Positions 5,978 through 7,803 of a stretch of 7,803 bases of DNA are shown here, piece by piece. A model generated the notes under the pieces. The model saw only the letters and a list, made by a program, of their open reading frames with translations, was not told where the DNA came from and searched no databases. Each line of letters starts with the position of its first letter. Position 1 is the first letter of the stretch. The DNA is from Pseudomonadota bacterium (GTDB lineage Bacteria; Pseudomonadota; Alphaproteobacteria; Rhizobiales; Pleomorphomonadaceae): positions 1 through 7,803 of the forward strand of contig JAEZHI010000028.1 in NCBI GenBank assembly GCA_023436885.1, given 5' to 3'. A program made the position numbers and the translations under genes.

Positions 5978-6889
5978 TCAGGCAGCCAGCTTGGCATCAG
6001 GCTCGCGAATAAACAGAAATGGTGAAAGCTCCTTGTGCTGGTTGTGGTGCCCCCAGATGCTGGTGCGATCGTAGAAACGAGGCTCCCACAGATCATGCAC
6101 CTCCATGCCGCCATAGCCGTATTCAATGCGGAAATCTGCCGGGCTGTGCATGTAGAAAGAAGTCATGCGGTCATTGGTATGCGCACCCAGCGTGCGGGTG
6201 ACAGGAATGCCATGCTCCTGGCACAGGTCCAGCCCCGTACCGACGTCCTCCAGCGAATTCAGCTCAATCATGAGGTGCAGAAAGCAGCTTTTCTTCACAG
6301 GTGGGCGCGCAATTGCCAGCGAATGGTGACGACCATTCACATGGTAGAAGTGCGCGTGAATTGGCCCGTCGACCACTGTGTCTGAGAGGTGAAAGCCCAT
6401 GACTTCACGGTAAAAACGGTCAGACTTTTCCAGCTCTGGCACACCCAGCACCACATGCCCCAGCCCCTGATCACCGGTTTTAAAGCCACTGATGGGGCGG
6501 CCCGGATGGAACATCGTGTTAGGGCGCATCAGCCCCCAGGCCAACTCGTGGCGAAAGCCATTGGGGTCCACAAACCAGTAGTAACCAATCACCCCGCGCT
6601 CATCGGCTTCGGCCTGCGAAGCACGCTGCACCGCAATACCTTCTGCGGCTACACGGTCTGCAATATTTTTTGCACCCTCGCTGCCATTGGTGCTCCAGCC
6701 GAAATACGCCACCTCATTATGTTCACCAGGGTGAATCGCCAGGCGATACCCCACCTCATCAAAACGCAAGCGTACAGCGCCATCTTTTCCAGACGGAGCC
6801 AATTCACAGCCCAAAACCTCAGGACCAAATGTTTTCCATTTCTGGTAATCCGGCGAGAAAACGCCAAAGTACGCCAATGCATTAATCAT
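5978..6889 (-). CDS. Type I extradiol ring-cleavage dioxygenase (two-domain VOC, BphC-like)
   Basis: A 303-residue Fe(II) extradiol dioxygenase that would open a catechol ring between a hydroxylated and an adjacent carbon, giving a 2-hydroxy-6-oxo-dienoate. Two VOC repeats are visible: an N-terminal domain (about 1-130, closing with YYWFVDPNGFRHELAWG at 103-119) and the catalytic C-terminal domain (about 140-270). Iron ligands are His145 (GLGHVVLGV), His205 (CFLHLMIEL) and Glu256 (FRIEYGYGG). The second-sphere catalytic residues known from BphC are present as the His188/189 pair in NGRHHS, His237 in GAHTND and Tyr246 in SFYMHSP. It is therefore expected to be active. Length matches the two-domain group (about 290-300 residues). 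The start follows AAAGGTG at seven bases. The ring substrate is not resolved; a side-chain-bearing catechol is likely given the BphD-like hydrolase nearby. It has its own terminator. Confidence 0.93.
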   Translation of the reverse strand: MINALAYFGVFSPDYQKWKTFGPEVLGCELAPSGKDGAVRLRFDEVGYRLAIHPGEHNEVAYFGWSTNGSEGAKNIADRVAAEGIAVQRASQAEADERGVIGYYWFVDPNGFRHELAWGLMRPNTMFHPGRPISGFKTGDQGLGHVVLGVPELEKSDRFYREVMGFHLSDTVVDGPIHAHFYHVNGRHHSLAIARPPVKKSCFLHLMIELNSLEDVGTGLDLCQEHGIPVTRTLGAHTNDRMTSFYMHSPADFRIEYGYGGMEVHDLWEPRFYDRTSIWGHHNQHKELSPFLFIREPDAKLAA

Positions 6890-6922
6890 CCGGTGGCACC
6901 TTTCTGTGATTGATGAAAATTT

Positions 6923-6940
6923 CTTGAATGGTCAGTCAAT
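6923..6940. promoter_or_regulatory. Imperfect palindrome upstream of the dioxygenase, candidate TetR-type operator
   Basis: CTTGAATGGTCAGTCAAT is an imperfect inverted repeat: TTGA and TCAA outer half-sites flank an inner TGGTCA-like core. Its style recalls operators of TetR regulators of acyl-CoA and aromatic catabolism such as the PaaR/FadR types. It lies 34-51 bases upstream of the dioxygenase ATG, where it would overlap a promoter. No regulator gene is in the window, so the assignment is inference. Confidence 0.35.
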
Positions 6941-7037
6941 AATTTTTTCAGGACAAGCTAGTATCTGCCCTAGACAAAATATCGCGCCCCACGATGACGG
7001 TATTGCCCTTTATGCAATGACTGGTGAAAGGAATTTA

Positions 7038-7079
7038 CTGCAGAGAATGATGGTTAATCGCCGGTCAATTCTTCTGCAG
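7038..7079. repeat. Long imperfect inverted repeat
   Basis: CTGCAGAGAAT (7038-7048) is mirrored by ATTCTTCTGCAG (7068-7079) with one extra T. About 11 bp of stem surround a 19-base loop. There is no T tail. It lies midway between the divergent dioxygenase and Bug genes and may be an operator pair or a chance dyad. Confidence 0.35.
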
Positions 7080-7237
7080 CGGTTGTGATGCCTTGCCCAG
7101 ATGTGCACGGGCGTCAGCAAGTGGCGCACGACCTGCGTCTTTGTGCATATCCAAATTACGCATTTGTCTGCTGCATAAGCAGCACCTGAAACAGCTGACA
7201 TTTCAATGACATAGCGCTTGCAATCCAGCAATGCGCG

Positions 7238-7250
7238 ATATGCATATAAA
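7238..7250 (+). promoter_or_regulatory. Possible -10 region of the Bug gene
   Basis: The palindrome ATATGCATAT (7238-7247) runs into TATAAA (7245-7250), about 65 bases before the Bug ATG. TTGCAA (7218-7223) is the nearest -35-like hexamer, but at 21 bases it is too far for a good sigma-70 match. The call is weak. Confidence 0.25.
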
Positions 7251-7315
7251 AAGCGCATCTGAAGAAGTCCTGACAATGCAGATTCCTTCATATATCACTG
7301 CATTGGCTGGGTTTT

Positions 7316-7803
7316 ATGTTTTCTCTGACTCGTCACTTCCGCTTGGCTGCAACTACCGTTCTGGCGGTCGGCACCTGCATGACCGCAGCACAGGCTGCAG
7401 ATGCCAACAGCTGGCCCCAGCAGCCCATCACCATGATCCTGGGCTTCAGCGCTGGCTCGGGAGTGGACGTGGTCGCCCGTACGGTGCAGACACCGCTGAG
7501 CGAAAAGCTGGGGCAGCCCATCATCATTGACTACAAGCCCGGTGCAGCAGGCAATATTGGCAGCGAATACGTGGCCCGCTCCAAGCCTGATGGCAGCACC
7601 TTCTACTTCGGCACTGCAGCCACCCACGGCAGTAATGCCGCGCTGTACAAGAACCTGCCTTTCGACGTGGAAGCCGACTTTGTGCCCGTGGCTCCGCTGA
7701 TTGACGTCGCCAATGTGCTGACCGTCAATCCCGCCGTGATTGACGTCAGCAGCCTCGAAGAGTTTGTGCGCGAGATCAAGGCCAACCCCGGCAAGTACAA
7801 CTA
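7316..7803 (+). CDS. Bug (TctC-like) periplasmic solute-binding protein, N-terminal part
   Basis: The gene runs off the window; 162 codons are seen of a family usually about 320 residues long. Bug proteins are periplasmic receptors for carboxylates and other small acids, in some cases delivering to a TctAB membrane pair. A Sec signal peptide is clear: basic TRHFR (5-9), a hydrophobic core, and AQA|AD giving cleavage after residue 27. The mature protein begins with WPQQPITMILGFSAGSGVD (33-51), where the family usually has a proline- and glycine-rich PxPPGGGTD loop contacting the ligand carboxylate. It continues VVARTVQTPLSEKLGQPIII (52-71), then the second loop PGAAGNIGSEYVA (75-87) and SKPDG (89-93). 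The ribosome site (GGCTGGG) is weak. It is divergent from the dioxygenase. Many Bug genes stand alone near catabolic genes, so uptake of a pathway acid is plausible but unproven. Confidence 0.93.
   Translation, partial: MFSLTRHFRLAATTVLAVGTCMTAAQAADANSWPQQPITMILGFSAGSGVDVVARTVQTPLSEKLGQPIIIDYKPGAAGNIGSEYVARSKPDGSTFYFGTAATHGSNAALYKNLPFDVEADFVPVAPLIDVANVLTVNPAVIDVSSLEEFVREIKANPGKYN

Larger units (their letters stand above)
6890..7315. other. Divergent intergenic region between the dioxygenase and Bug genes
   Basis: About 425 bases with no gene I can support. A minus-strand frame of 93 codons (7010-7291) resembles nothing known and has no ribosome site. The region holds a candidate operator near the dioxygenase (6923-6940), a long imperfect dyad (7038-7079) and an AT-rich block with a TATAAA box before the Bug gene (7238-7250). 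CAAAATATC at 6975-6983 gives GATATTTTG on the minus strand. Confidence 0.5.

Noticed and set aside
6389..6913. 174-codon plus-strand frame opposite the dioxygenase
   Set aside because: The opposite strand encodes a complete two-domain extradiol dioxygenase with intact iron ligands; the plus frame has no recognisable features.
7010..7291. 93-codon minus-strand frame upstream of the Bug gene
   Set aside because: No ribosome site, no known motif, and it spans a divergent promoter region with dyads; not reported as a gene.
1..7803. CRISPR array, tRNA or rRNA genes, prophage or defence genes
   Set aside because: No regularly spaced repeats, no tRNA-like cloverleaf sequence noticed and no phage or defence domain in any credible reading frame.

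Overview
The window reads as chromosomal DNA of a betaproteobacterium, most likely Burkholderiales and plausibly Comamonadaceae. The main pointer is the truncated Bug-type (TctC-like) periplasmic binding protein at the right edge, a family greatly expanded in that order. It lies beside an aromatic meta-cleavage gene set and an MHS-family transporter. Genus is inference; no rRNA or other marker gene is present.

Layout, left to right. Positions 1-29 look like the outer end of an IS5-group insertion sequence whose body lies left of the window. It is followed by about 210 bases with a terminator-like hairpin and no recognisable gene. A YfeX-type Dyp peroxidase gene follows on the minus strand (241-1155). 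Next comes a long non-coding stretch (1156-1828), AT-rich in its right half, with an inverted repeat and a fair sigma-70 promoter. It leads into an MHS-family MFS transporter (1829-3151, plus). Then come an alpha/beta-hydrolase of the meta-cleavage-product hydrolase (BphD/MhpC) family (3440-4273, plus), a small single-domain VOC protein (4358-4756, minus), a fumarylacetoacetate-hydrolase (FAH) family enzyme (4855-5703, minus), a two-domain type I extradiol dioxygenase (5978-6889, minus), and the first 162 codons of a Bug solute-binding protein (7316 to the window end, plus).

How the genes fit together. The MFS carrier, and perhaps the Bug protein, would bring in an organic or aromatic acid. 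The extradiol dioxygenase would open a catecholic ring next to the hydroxyls. The alpha/beta-hydrolase would split the resulting 2-hydroxy-6-oxo-dienoate C-C bond. The FAH-family enzyme would hydrate, isomerise or hydrolyse the oxo-acid product. The small VOC protein has no assigned step. The ring-hydroxylating or dehydrogenating enzymes that would make the catechol, the aldolase/dehydrogenase that would finish the pathway, and any dedicated regulator are not in the window, so the true substrate cannot be told from here.

The most notable structural point is that this is not one operon. Intrinsic terminators follow the MFS, FAH and dioxygenase genes, and a 15-bp perfect dyad separates the convergent hydrolase and VOC genes. 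Several intergenic regions carry inverted repeats, and a GATATT-type element recurs upstream of several of the genes. This would suit one dispersed regulon controlled from outside the window. No clearly novel system (defence, CRISPR, phage or similar) was found; the content is mostly ordinary accessory catabolism.
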